A stretch of DNA of 64,000 nt, taken from Siphonodentalium dalli. Lineage: Eukaryota > Mollusca > Scaphopoda > Gadilida > Siphonodentaliidae. The notes under the pieces are model-generated. The model was not told the DNA's origin. It saw nothing but the letters and a program-made list of their open reading frames with translations, and made no database searches. Both the position numbers and the translations under genes were made by a program. Every line of letters begins with the position of its first letter. Within the stretch, counting starts at the first letter, position 1. Shown one piece after another: positions 34,291 through 45,038 of the stretch. The stretch lies in contig CP136066.1 of assembly GCA_032622095.1 (NCBI GenBank), positions 66,598,278 through 66,662,277 of the forward strand, in the 5' to 3' direction.

Positions 34291-35341
34291 GTTATTGATT
34301 ACAGTCGGTAGATAAAAGCCAATTGCGTCAGCCTTTCGACATTGGCTGCGTGTCGCTAGTAGTCCTTCGGGTGACGTCACACGAGGGGACATAAACTATT
34401 CAGACTGCGTAGCCATGATGGAACTTTAAATCGGCATTACTTCAGTTATCTCATAAAAATATTTGGCACCTTGCTCAGTGGATTTGCGCGATCGATAACG
34501 ATAAAAAAAATCTAGACCGGAGTAATCCTTTAACATAAACAAACCATTTTGTGGTAACTAAATATTTAAACGTGAAAATATGTATGTTTAGCAAAAGAAA
34601 TGTTAGGTATTGGATAATAGTGAGAAACGTCAGCCAGGGTATGGATTTTGGAGAAATTGTCACGTGACTTCCGGTTAGCAACCGAGTGGATATTGCAAAA
34701 AACGCGGAATTGGAAATGAAGCATCACGATAAAATGAAAGTAACTACTTCACAACTTACGGAAAATTCACATGTGATTTAAGTCTATTAATTTCATTTAG
34801 ACCAATTTCGTTGGTCAGCTTAATGATAACTAAAAATGAAGAAGTCATGACGATAATCCAGACAAGATTTTACAATCCACGACACGTCTTGTCAATTTGG
34901 CATGTCGTCTCCGTCGTGACCACTGCATTATGTTTCATAAAATATTCTTAGCGTCATGTCGCCGAAAAAACGCAAATTTGAGGCACATCATGTGTGGTTG
35001 CTCCACTACGTGTCACGTACGATTCATATTAGAATGAATACTCTTCCAGCTAACAAGACATATCGATGAATAGTGTGGGATTTGATCATGAAGATTCCTT
35101 ATTATTATTATTATTTATGTATGCATATTGTAAACATATAGTTAAATTTCATTTATTATGGTTCATAATGCTAGATGTCATCAGAAGATTACGTTTCACA
35201 TATAATAAATGGACTCCGATCTGTTCAGTTTTGTCATTGTCGGTTAATTTGTGGAAATTTTGAATATTTTGAATATTTTGAATATACCGGTTTTGCATAA
35301 CCTGTCAAATCTTATTTTTAAGATTTGTATTGCTGTGACCG
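34291..35341. other. No gene seen
   Basis: AT-rich. A TGACGTCA octamer is at 34372-34379. A short TTGAATATT triplication is near 35259-35282. No exon recognised. Confidence 0.4.
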
Positions 35342-35384
35342 TCACCCTCTGTGGACCTCATTCTGCAAATGACTATTTCAAGAC
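35342..35384 (+). mobile_element. Right-end scrap of family F
   Basis: TCACCCTCTGTGGACCTCAT followed by TCTGCAAATGACTATTTCAAG matches the right terminus of F elements. Only 43 bases remain. Confidence 0.7.
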
Positions 35385-35583
35385 TTTGTCATTGCAGTCT
35401 AAAACTTTGAGCGAGAGTAGGAAAATATTCGAATTTTAGACTAAAATCATCACATTTCACACTAAATATTGGTTGGAGTATCAAGCTATCAGAACAAATT
35501 CAATCCCTGCGTGTGGTCTCCAGCTAATGTTTGGCAAAAGTTGGGGGTCCATGAGACAGGCTGAATGCATGGGAACGACAGTA

Positions 35584-35758
35584 AGCAATTATTTCATGTG
35601 TCTTTTGGGAACAGTCAAAATTGTTGTCCCGAGGTATCAGGAATGACTATCGAACTGTTGCCCAAGGCCGAAGGCCGAGGGCAACAGTTCTATAGTCATT
35701 CCCGATACCGAGGGACAACAATTTTGCCTGTTCCCAAAAGACTCATGAAATAATTGCT
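35584..35758. repeat. Long palindrome, ~80-bp arms
   Basis: AGCAATTATTTCATG, TCTTTTGGGAACAG, AATTGTTGTCCC, GGAATGACTAT and GAACTGTTGCCC on the left are mirrored in order on the right. The centre is CGGCCTTCGGCC-like (GGCCGAAGGCCGAGG). About 90% complementary. The inner GGGCAACAGTT also occurs in the minisatellite just downstream. Confidence 0.85.
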
Positions 35759-35760
35759 TT

Positions 35761-36147
35761 GTTACCCAATACATTTAATTGTATATAATCAGGTCATTGC
35801 TAATTCATCACACTCTTTAATAGTGACAGTGACAATGCGGAAATCCGGTATAATTAAAAAACAAAACCGGAAATTTCCGGAAATAGCCGAAACGTCACGG
35901 AAATTGCAAACCATGTAACAGTTCGTTCGGGCCAGTCAACAGTTCGCTCGGAGCCAGTCAACAGTTCGCTCGGGTCGGGCAACAGTTCACTCGTGACGTC
36001 ACGAAAGCTGACCATGATTGCAAACCGGGCAACAGTTCATTCAGGGCGGGCAACAGTTCGTTGTGGCGTTACGAACGCGAATTTGGAGTTAACCAGTTAA
36101 TTCTAAATCCCAATGATTTACGAAGTAAAACTCTACTATTGGGTAAC
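35761..36147 (+). mobile_element. GTTACCCAATA-ended unit with CAACAGTTCG minisatellite
   Basis: GTTACCCAATA at the left and TATTGGGTAAC at the right form short inverted ends. At 35926-36062 there are about six units of roughly 20 bases (CAACAGTTCGCTCGGG with GGCCAGT or GGTCGGG spacers). A TGACGTCA lies at 35994-36001. Together with the palindrome at 35584-35758, which shares GCAACAGTT, this may be one composite repeat. Confidence 0.5.
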
Positions 36148-36527
36148 AATCTGCTTTGTTCGAACTCTATTTCTCACGGTGGGGAATCACGTGATTTCAA
36201 GTTGATGAGTATCACGCATTCAAAATGGTTGAGTGACCGCAAACGCTACCAGCAACGAGGAAAAGGGTAATAACCTAGGATAACAATATATTAAGTATCA
36301 TTTTGGCAGCTACGAGCATATGCTATACTATTTTTCAAACAAACTGATACGTAATTTGTGTCTTAACTCACAATCGTTTGTTCTTACGTTCTGACCAAAG
36401 TTCAGTCGAAGGATTCTCCTAGATGTATGGACTGTAATTCACGAACCTCCGACTGGCAACTTTGGTCATATATGGTCATTATAATGTTATAGAAAACCAC
36501 TCAGTATTTCCGAGCAAATGGGGTATC

Positions 36528-36655
36528 AACTAGGGATCTGCGAATCGGGGATTTTGCATCGAATCTAATCTCGATATCGAATCTCCTTTCGGATATCGAC
36601 ACCGAATCGAATCTCGAATCGAACACCGAATCGAATCTCGAATCGAATCAGCAAG
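36528..36655 (+). mobile_element. hAT-like MITE left end, TCGAATCGAATC repeats
   Basis: CTAGGGATCTGCGAATCGGG followed by a run of AATCGAATCTCG words resembles the left end of the complete element at 57590-58220 and the right-end scrap near 54300-54380 (CCGATTCGCAGGGCCCT). No matching right end is found nearby. Confidence 0.5.
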
Positions 36656-36803
36656 TGGTTGACATTGTTTACCAGTGTTTATTTCGTTGTCTCATGACGA
36701 GAAACTGCAAAATTCACCAGATGCTATAGCTATATAACAATGTTAATCTCCTTAAACATCCATTGGAACTTGTGTTTTCTTTAGGAAAATCATGACATAG
36801 CAG

Positions 36804-37261
36804 AGGGTATCACCCCCCCCCCCCCCCTCTTTTTTTCGGTACGCGGGATTCAGGGTGTTTTGAAGCCGTACGCAGGATTCATACCCCGGAATTAACTGGT
36901 ATTCGGGTTCAAGCAAAACATCTTGGACGCAGGTTTTGATGGCGCAAAATAATATTTTGTGCTAGTTATCTGTGTGAATGAGTGGGTAGAATAGCTTCTT
37001 GGGCATATTCGGCCACCATGCCATCATAAAGTATCATTAATCGTATCATAACGGCGTCATAACGCCCATAATACTCTATTCCAATATCATGTCAGGTATT
37101 ATGGATCATAATGTGTCTATGTAACTTCTGCTTGTATCTGTCTGATAATAAAACAGTCAATGTGTATGTCATTTATCGCATATTATTTCTTAACATGTAT
37201 TCAGGATTCACCCCCCAAAATTAACTGGTATTCATGATTCAGGGGGAGGGGGTGATACCCT
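36804..37261 (+). mobile_element. hAT-like MITE with AGGGTATCACCCCC ends
   Basis: AGGGTATCACCCCC at the left and GGGGGTGATACCCT at the right are inverted. The flanks CATAGCAG (36796-36803) and CATAGCAA (37262-37269) form an 8-bp duplication with one mismatch. TTAACTGGTATTC.GGTTCA occurs in direct orientation near both ends. Contains a C homopolymer near 36812-36826. Non-coding, 458 bp. Confidence 0.75.
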
Positions 37262-37980
37262 CATAGCAAGTGACTCTCATTCTCATGCAGGGTTTGGGAT
37301 ATGTTGCATCGAATTTCTATATATATATGCATGGCGAACATGACACCAGTAGTGACAGTAAGAAACTTAAAGACAGTTCAATCAACGCATCACAAACCCC
37401 ATGGAATGCAAGTCACTTGTCTACATTATTTAATAAAGATAATAAAGATTTGACACACTTGGACATGTGTGTACACTGTTCAGCTATACACTTGGTGTAG
37501 TCCGTTACCAATGGTTGTTATCTGTTAAACTTTTCACCCCACAATAGATTACACACCTACATCATATATTCACTGTAAGTGTCGTCACGGAGGGGGTGTC
37601 CCAGAAAACAGACATAAATTACATGTGTTAAATGTTATCAACAAGATTCAACGGATGGTGCAACGCGCTCGATTTCCAGGGAAACGGACACTGACAGCAG
37701 GAAGTACTCACCAACATCGAAACCACGTGATTCCCCACCGTCTTACTTCATATACATGTCACTTTCTGAACTCAACACAGATAGTTATCACAAATTCACA
37801 ATTGTCACAGAACCAAATTGCATCTTTGACCAAATTAATCTACTTATTTCATATTGTATGCAACATGTTCGTATAAGTATTACATTATCGTGGGGTGGGA
37901 TGTTACATAATGTTTTCGGAAGCGAATAAGGTAAGCACAATGCTTGAAGTCGAATTCGTGCCACAATATCATTGTTATCT
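37262..37980. other. No feature seen
   Basis: No exon or repeat recognised. Confidence 0.4.
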
Positions 37981-37987
37981 GTTGTTG

Positions 37988-38021
<34 letters not shown>
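37981..38021 (+). repeat. Microsatellite (GTT)n(ATT)n
   Basis: Four GTT units run into about nine ATT units. Confidence 0.95.
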
Positions 38022-38023
<2 letters not shown>

Positions 38024-38150
38024 GTTGTATTTCACATACTTGTTCATGGACTTAATACAGTTTAAACAGGATATTTATCACATATTGGAAACATTGCGAT
38101 ATTTACATGTTTCTTTTTTTAATATAAAAGACATACAATTATTTCTACAG

Positions 38151-38246
38151 AGCCTACAGGCCCGGTTCCAGCTATACCGGGGAACTACGATTGCGGCGCG
38201 GATCACGTGACGGCTAAATTGATCAGCAGGAAAATAGATACCAATG
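38151..38246 (+). CDS. C-type lectin/PAN gene, linker exon
   Basis: A 96-base exon follows TTATTTCTACAG and is followed by a canonical GTAAGC donor. Phase 1 in and phase 1 out match the neighbouring exons, so it can be included or skipped without a frameshift. It encodes about 32 residues: a proline-rich start (PTGPVPAIPGNYDCGADH) and a short basic tail (KLISRKIDTN). One cysteine may pair within the following PAN-like module. No known domain by itself. The call rests on splice sites, phase and position. Confidence 0.65.
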
Positions 38247-38608
38247 GTAAGCAGTCCAAAGCGGTTCACAGGGACGTCGCTAAGAGGTTTACTTTCGAAA
38301 GTCCTCGTTAAGGCTTATAGTGCATTTTGTATTATGCCTATTCGATATTTGTTACTTTAAACATATTTTATTTGTATATCGAAACAATACAAAAGGGATT
38401 GGGGACAAGTATACAAAAACTTACTTAGCCCCTCTCCCTGTTTATAATAATTTTTTTCATACAAAATGGCGAAGAAAAGCGTCAAAATCATATATAGGTT
38501 AAACATATTTACATTTACAATGGGTGGGTTTGGGGTTTGGGGTGGGAGGTGCCAACACCGATTTCGCGACTAATTTGCTTTTTGTGGCTATTCTGAAATG
38601 CGTTTGAT
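38247..38608. other. Intron; no element recognised
   Basis: May include 3' sequence of the LINE fragment that follows, but no poly-A tail is visible on the minus strand. Confidence 0.35.
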
Positions 38609-38872
38609 CTATCCGACTTCGAATCGTGTTGTCGCTGTTATATATTGATGGACTATTTTGAAGAGAATTTTGTTTCTTCTATTTGAGGTATCGGGAATTC
38701 CGAAAAGTAAATCGTTGATATGTGTAATTTTCAGTCCTTCTTGACATAATTTTTGACAGATTTCCATTCTTTCTGTGTGGAATAGGGGACACACCCATAG
38801 GTAGTGGTAAGTATCTTCGCATGGATTTCCACAATGGCATTGAGGGCTGTCAGAGATGTAATTTTGAAACAT
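38609..38872 (-). pseudogene. LINE reverse transcriptase C-terminal fragment
   Basis: The minus-strand frame encodes about 87 residues with the zinc-binding tail typical of non-LTR reverse transcriptases (CHCGNPCEDTYHYLWVCPLF), followed by LLFGIPD and HQYITATTRF before the stop. Nothing upstream on the minus strand continues the polymerase, so it is a 5'-truncated remnant inside the lectin-gene intron. Confidence 0.8.
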
Positions 38873-39838
38873 GTCAGAACGTAGGCTACTGTATCGATAT
38901 TTGTTGACTTAATTACCTCTTATACATGTATATGCGATATTTATATTACACGCAACGCTAAGGATGATATACCCCATACATTTATGCAGGCATATATCAT
39001 GCTTAAGATTATGTAGTAGTCCCCTATTTCTCGACCCATGATATACTGTCGAGCACCATAATAAAAACACTCACTCAATCATTTACAGTTGGACGATGAA
39101 CTAACACGGTATTTTACACGATATATATTGATTCTTTATATTTTGGCACGACTGGGGGTATGGTTATATAAGCAATTATTGTCGAAACTATATTCATTTA
39201 ATATGTTCGTGTGTGGATACTTGTATATATATGTACATATGTTCTACATTGTGCATGTTACTGTATGTTTCCTTGTACCATGTAACAATGGCTGGATTAA
39301 ACAATCAATAAATAAATCAAGAATACCCCCTAAATGAACCTGACCAGAATTCGCTGGTACTTCAAGTGCTCATCCTCTCCATCTATTGAATCTAATGGTT
39401 GCAATATTTCAAACCGATGGCTATGTCAGTCAAAATTTTGACGGAAATTTAGAAAATATTCGAATTTTGGCGTAAAGATAACAAATTTGACACTAATTAC
39501 TGGCCACGTTGCAAAATCAAATTATTGGAACAATTTCGACTTATTTTTTTGGTCCGACTGCTGTCTGGCATGAAATTTTCAACTGCAAAATATATTAGCA
39601 ACAAGTAATTAATTTATTATTTATGCTCACCAATTGATTATAGAATATGTTGCAGTTAGATATATAAATGGTGAATTGCTTTGGAAACGTGTATCATAAA
39701 AAATAGATCTAGTGTTTTTGATAGGATACCAACAATTATCTCATTTGTTATCCATATAAATGAATATTTTCGATCGCGCTACAATAAACATTTGTATCAG
39801 TCACTCAAAAACATCAGATATCCTCAATTTATTTACAG
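38873..39838. other. Intron; LINE/SINE-like tail at about 39040-39080 and 39290-39325
   Basis: AATAAAAACACTCACTCAATC and AACAATCAATAAATAAATC look like 3' tails of retroelements, but no heads were identified. Confidence 0.35.
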
Positions 39839-40032
39839 GGAGGCCATATGCCAAATTTGATAAAGGAACTGGTGCCGCGGGGGTTGACGGATTGATAAGG
39901 GTTCACCACAGTTATCTTATGGAAGACTGCCTCTATCTCTGTCAGATAAACAACAACTGCAACTTCGTGTACTTCGTCGACATGGATGGACCACGAGAAT
40001 GCAAGCTGTATAACATCCCTGATAACATTTGA
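39839..40032 (+). CDS. C-type lectin/PAN gene, last coding exon
   Basis: An acceptor (AATTTATTTACAG) opens the exon in phase 1, fitting the donor at 38246 or directly that at 31726. It encodes about 64 residues ending in TGA at 40030-40032. The cysteine pattern of a PAN/apple-like module is visible: DCLYLCQINNNCNFVYFVDM, then ECKLYN. PAN modules bind proteins or carbohydrates outside the cell. No AATAAA is obvious in the next 100 bases, so the true 3' end is not fixed. A family-C element begins 70 bases downstream and may lie in the 3' UTR. Confidence 0.75.
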
Positions 40033-40101
40033 AATTTCAGCTGAATCTGTCGGCAAATACATGCGAACACCTCATGCAAAATATGTCAATGTCACTGTAG
40101 C

Positions 40102-40567
40102 TTAAATGTACTGAATCCGATCAGACGGTCCCCATACCATCAAGATACCACACCAACAACATTTCTTCAAAATCCGCTTTCGTTATCAGAATCGATCTAT
40201 TTCAACAAAATAATACTAACCACTGTCAGCTGTGGTATAAAATTTCCAGCACTTGTTATTTCTCAACATTTTGTTCAACAAAATATGGCCGTATTATCAC
40301 TAAAGTATCACAATATTTGACCCTATTACCTCTTGATTTTAGAGTTATCCATCTTCATCCTTAATTTTGTCCGAGACCCTCCGTTTGACCGCGTGTTTCT
40401 GAGCCACATATTATTACACATCTCGAGAAATAACAAACTTCAAAAATCGATATCTGATCACTCTGAGCTTTGATGTGTGGGTTCCTCGACTCGAATCAAA
40501 TATTTTTTACCCCCGAAGCCAAAAAAATAGTCATTTAGGAGCGTCTGATCGGATTGAGTACCTTTAA
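40102..40567 (+). mobile_element. Family C TTAA element, complete
   Basis: It begins TTAAATGTACTGAATCCGAT and ends CGGATTGAGTACCTTTAA, 466 bp. Internal landmarks (AACAACATTTCTTC, GTTATCCATCTTCATCC, TTTTTACCCCCGAAGCC) are shared with the other C copies. Confidence 0.9.
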
Positions 40568-40689
40568 TTTTATGCTAAGCAGTCAATATAATGCAAAAGA
40601 ATAAGAATATCAAAAAGTTTCAGCAAAGGGATTTTATTGTGTGGATGAAATTATTTTCATTTCAAACATTTATCCAATATATGTGGGCT

Positions 40690-41520
40690 GCAATGTGTGC
40701 CGATAGATTCAAATGTGAAATTCAAGATGACTTCTGGCGGCCATGTTTTTAAAGAAATTTCGGAAATAATAGATGGCTCCCATCTAGAGGTCACCCCGAA
40801 GGTCGTTATGAAGTTTGGTGACGATCGGATTAGGGGTGTGTCCTGTATGGTGCACCAAAGGATTTAGTAAAATCCAAGACGGCCGCTGGCCGCTATGTTT
40901 TTCAACGCATTTGAAAAACAAATGCAAAGGCTCCCATCTAGAGGCCACCCTGCATATCAATTTAAAGTTTGATGATTACCCGGCGAGGGGTGTGTTCTGT
41001 AGGATGTGCAAAGGATTTAGCCATGCAAATAGTAAAATACAAGATGGCTGCCAGTGGCCATGTTTTTCATCGAAAAGTGTTCAAATTCGATAGCTCCCGT
41101 CTAGCGGTGATCAAAAACATGCCTGCAAATTTTCCAAACATTTCCCTCATATATATGGGCTGCATGGTGTGCCGATGGATTCAAATTTGAAATTAAAGAT
41201 GACTGCTGGTGGCCATGTTTTTGAACGAATTTCGGAAATAATCGATGGCTCCAATCTAGAGGTCATCCGAAGATCCATATGAAGTTTGGTGATGATCGGA
41301 TGAGGGTTGCGGCCTGTCGAGTGTCGGAGTGTGCCAGAGGATTTAGTCACGCAAAGAGTAAATTCCAAGATGACCGCTGGCGGCCATGTTTTCAACGCAA
41401 TTCAGAAACAATGGATGGATCCCATCTAGTTGTCACCCCGACGATCCATATGAAGTTTGGTGGCGATCAGATGAGGGATGTGGCATGTAGGGTGTGTCGA
41501 CGGAAATTGTTGACGGACGG
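40690..41520 (+). repeat. Diverged tandem repeats ending in GGACGG
   Basis: Phrases GGCTCCCATCTAGAGGTCA, ATGAAGTTTGGTGACGATCGG, GTGTGCC...GGATTTAG and CCAAGATGGCYGCTGGCGGCC recur four to five times with a period of about 145-175 bases. The block ends TTGACGGACGGACGCACGG. Confidence 0.75.
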
Positions 41521-41645
41521 ACGCACGGGCAGCAATACTTACGATACACTTGTGGGTTTTTTTTCTAGTGTTGTCCAACTTGTGGGGTGCAACTCACAAG
41601 TCGCATACCGGACTGTTTTTAAAGCGCGTTGCGAAGTGAACTAAT

Positions 41646-41811
41646 GAGAGGCCGATCACGATCGGCAGATGTTAACACATACCTTGGTGATAGTAAATTA
41701 CTATGATCGACATCATAAACGAGAGTTTTGACGCTGAATTATAGAGTATACTGTTATGTACTATTATAGGCAAATGTACATAACACAAATTATTGGAATT
41801 TATGGGTCACT
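41646..41811 (+). repeat. Interspersed repeat L, copy 1
   Basis: AGGCCGATCACGATCGGCAG ... TGATAGTAAATTACTATGATC ... ATGTACATAACA ... TTATTGGAATTTATGGGTC matches the split copy at 50585-51400. It runs into a D-cassette scrap at 41808-41878. Confidence 0.75.
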
Positions 41812-41878
41812 CGCATGTATATAAGAGAATGCACTGGTACAGGATCTGTAATGCTGCACCACCACAGCCTTGGGTTAA
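41808..41878 (+). mobile_element. Family D scrap
   Basis: ACTCGCATGTATATAAGAGAATGCACTGG followed by ATCTGTAATGCTGCACCACC is the right half of a D hairpin plus adjacent D sequence. Termini are missing apart from GGGTTAAA at 41872. Confidence 0.65.
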
Positions 41879-42479
41879 ATGTGAAAAAGGTGACCTGGAC
41901 ATGGAATACTTGGGTTAAGAGAGTCAAATTTAAGTTTACAAGGATAGTGTATCAAATTCTACCAACACCCATCAAGATAAAGACACCTCACTGCTGACCC
42001 ATTAATATCAATTATATAGCAGAGCTGTCAACAAATCACAGATATTGTTTATATTGATGCTGGCATCTCTATTAAACCAATAACATTTATAATGACTTCA
42101 GGCCATCTGTCGAGTGATATACTCAGTGATATACATAGCTTTCTTTATTTGCACATTGGCATAAGAGACATCAGAAAATAAAATCAATAGCTAAGTAGTC
42201 CAAAGGTATGGGATGGAATTGATGAATCGGGTTTAAAGTCACTCCAAACAAATTTACCAGTACATAACACAAGATTATGGACTGATTTAAACCACACTTG
42301 GTGTGGTGACTCGGGGTACCCTTGGCAGAGTTATAATGGTGCTAGTTTTTCAAATTTTGTTAAGTTAAAAAACTATTTTTTTTAATTATTTAAACAAAAC
42401 GTATTTTACTATATATTTTTTTGTATTTATTTATTCATATTAAATTTTTTTTTTAATTGAGCAAGCAATTCAATCTGAA
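41879..42479. other. No feature seen
   Basis: AT-rich; nothing recognised. Confidence 0.4.
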
Positions 42480-42660
42480 ATTATTTTTTTTCAGTGAATG
42501 TATTTTTTCGAAAAAGGGCCATAACTCAGTTAAAAATGATTCAGTTATCGCATTATGCGTAAAGTGTCTACGGGCGGACAGACAGACCGACGGACAGACG
42601 GACGAACGACGAGTGGTCAATCCGAACGTTGACACTATGTTTAACATAAAAAGAAAGTCC
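42480..42660 (+). repeat. Repeat with GGACAGACAGACC-type end
   Basis: GGGCCATAACTCAGTTAAAA, ATGATTCAGTTATCGCATTATGC and the purine-pyrimidine run CGGACAGACAGACCGACGG resemble the end of the block at 52200-52450. It is part of the widespread class of tandem repeats in this window. Confidence 0.6.
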
Positions 42661-42673
42661 CTCCCATGACATT

Positions 42674-42994
42674 TTAAAGGAGATCTTCAGATGTGATAAT
42701 CAAAATGCGATGAAACTTTCGCGGCGTTCGACTAATCTGATCATATCAATTAAGTAAAGCCAGTATGTGTATCAACATTCAAAAACATATAAATTGCTAA
42801 ATATTTTAATACTGGTTGTATTAGTTGTTGCAAATCGACTATTGTCAAGATGGCTTATTCTGTCGTTTTTCAATCATCAGCATAGCCAATGCTGAATGGC
42901 ATATGTTAAAGTATGACGGTTCTTGAATGTTTCGTACAACCACTGGTTTTTCTTTGATTACTCGAGATTAGCCAAGCAAAAATCAAAAACTTAA
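42674..42994 (+). mobile_element. Family E relative, degraded
   Basis: TTAA occurs at both proposed ends. TTTTAATACTGGTTG.ATTAGTTGTTG, AAATCGACTAT and CAAGATGG match the core of 18210-18726. The long inverted ends are not recognisable. Confidence 0.5.
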
Positions 42995-43045
42995 AATGGA
43001 CTTCTGGGGAAATGAAATTTGTCGTTTATGTTTAATCATGAATAT

Positions 43046-43318
43046 TATCATATGTATGTTATATATCAACTCTTGTTGAATGTCATATGTATAGTATATA
43101 TCTACTCTTGTTGAATGTTATATGTATAGTATATATCTACGTTTGTTGAATGTCATATGTATAGTATATATCTACTCTTGTTGAATGTTATATGTATAGT
43201 ATATATCTACGTTTGTTGAATGTCATATGTATAGTATATATCTACTCTTGTTGAATGTTATATGTATGTTTATATGTGTAGTATATATCTACGTTTGTTG
43301 AATGTTATATGTATGTTT
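43046..43318 (+). repeat. Minisatellite, ~36-bp unit
   Basis: TTGTTGAATGTCATATGTAT followed by AGTATATATCTAC repeats seven to eight times, with alternating CTC/GTT and GTC/GTT variants suggesting a two-unit higher-order repeat. Confidence 0.92.
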
Positions 43319-43328
43319 AGTTTATCTT

Positions 43329-44474
43329 TTAAAGATACATAATCCGATTCGATGGTCCCGTATCATTCTGTTACAACAACGGAATTTCACAACAGCCGAT
43401 TTATTTATCCAAATTAGTTTAATATTAATAAATACTCAAAACAATACCAATCACGATATCATATTTGCCACAAAAAAGTCATATAACGGTTTTTACTTGG
43501 CAGTTTGGAGATTGTCAAGATTGTCAAGTGTGGCTTACAACCTCCATATATGGAGATTCCATGTCCAAATTGGAATTCCCGGGCCCCAAAGCATATTATC
43601 ACAGATGTAAACAAATAGTATTCCCATGTGTAACCAGCATGGTGCCATATAACATGTCAATTTGCATGAATAAAACATGATTACCGATTCGGAATTAAGT
43701 GTATGGCACTGTATGCATGTATGCACACGCATTCACAACTTACCTTATTCTTGTTGATATGATGATACTTTTCATCGTCTTAATCAGAAATTAATTTGCG
43801 ACCTCCACTAAACATATAGGGAGCTGTGACATTGCGTGACCTCTCGTAACGGCGTCCGCGCATGTTTGCACTAATTATGGAAGAAGTCAGATGAATGTTC
43901 TGCCAGGCCGCCAAATATTCCAGGTTGAGAAAATTAACACATTTCAAAAATCGAAATCTGACAACTCTGATAATGTATGAGTTCCTCGACTCAGTTCAAA
44001 TATGTTTTACCCCCGGAGCCAAAGAAATAGTAATTTAGTGGTGTTAACCCTTTACCCAACAGAACCCTGTGCCAATGCATTCTCTTATATATGCGAGTCG
44101 ACCATAGGTCGTCTCGCATATATAAGATAATGCATTGGCTTAACATATTAAAAATGATAAAAATGTAAGAAAAAATGATAAAATTGTTGTAAGAAAAATG
44201 GTAAAAAGTCTTTAAAAAAGATTTTTTTTTAGGCCAATGCATTCTCTTATATATGCGAGGCGACCTATGGTCGACTCGCATATATAAGAAAATGCATTGG
44301 CACAGGGCATAACTGTAACCATCACAATGTGGTCAATGAACCGGTTCCAATGATATCCATATTTGTATGGTGTTATTGAGACATACCGAAGATATTTTAG
44401 GCTGTTGAAGCTTTATTTGGGAGTTTTTGGCCGTTTTGTTGGGTAAAGGGTTAACGAGGATTATGTATCTTTAA
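43329..44474 (+). mobile_element. Family C variant interrupted by family D'
   Basis: It begins TTAAAGATACATAATCCGAT and ends GGATTATGTATCTTTAA. Its right part holds TTTTACCCCCGGAGCC and AGTAATTTAGTGGTG. The D' element (44044-44454) interrupts it at TTAA. The partial copy at 60324-60553 shows the uninterrupted sequence (GGTGTTAAATC on the minus strand), confirming the empty site. Confidence 0.85.
44044..44454 (+). mobile_element. Family D' element nested in family C variant
   Basis: TTAACCCTTTACCCAACAG ... GTTGGGTAAAGGGTTAA, two D-cassette hairpins (about 44068-44138 and 44232-44301), and the same non-hairpin sequence as 32836-33201 (GTGGTCAATGAACCGGTTCC). The spacer between the hairpins differs in length. 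Confidence 0.92.
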
Positions 44475-44595
44475 ACTTGTCTTGTAAGTTTCTGTTATTT
44501 GCAGCTGCCTTGCAATAAGGCTAATCTATCTTATCTCTCAAATCTTAGAGCAGTGCAAGGTTATTTCTCAAAATGTAGAACCTGTTTTACAACAA

Positions 44596-45038
44596 TTAAA
44601 GGTACTCAATCCGATTCGATGGTCCCATATCATCAGATTCCAACAACATTTTTGTTAAATGCTGCTCCAGTTATCAGAATCGAATAATTGCCCAACAATA
44701 ATGCTAACCAGTCAACAATGGTATAAAATTGCCCAAAACCTGTTATTTGTCAACATATTGGTCAACGAAATTGTTCCTGTTTGTCAAATATTTGACACAA
44801 AAATGCCACTTGATTTTAGAGTTACTCGATCATCTTCATCCACAATTTGGTCAGAGAAATTCCTCTCATCAGCTGTTTTCTGGGCCACTTAAAATTAAAA
44901 TAATAGATTTCAAACATCGACATCTGATCACTCTTGAGCTTTGATGGGTGGGTTCCTCGACTCAATTCAAATATTTTTTACCCCCGAAACCAAGGAAATA
45001 GTAATTTGTGGGCCTTAAGTCGGATTGAGTACCTTTAA
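44596..45038 (+). mobile_element. Family C TTAA element, complete
   Basis: It begins TTAAAGGTACTCAATCCGAT and ends TCGGATTGAGTACCTTTAA, 443 bp. The terminal ~18 bases are perfect inverted repeats. Short open frames inside it recur in other copies by sequence identity, not by coding. Confidence 0.92.

Noticed and set aside
37944-38210. Longer frame overlapping the linker exon at 38151-38246
   Set aside because: It translates the ATT microsatellite and reads the exon in a frame that does not match the phases of the neighbouring lectin exons.
42453-42647. Minus-strand frame with a CPSVCLSARR stretch
   Set aside because: It arises from the GGACAGACAGACCGACGG run of a repeat, a common source of false frames in such genomes.
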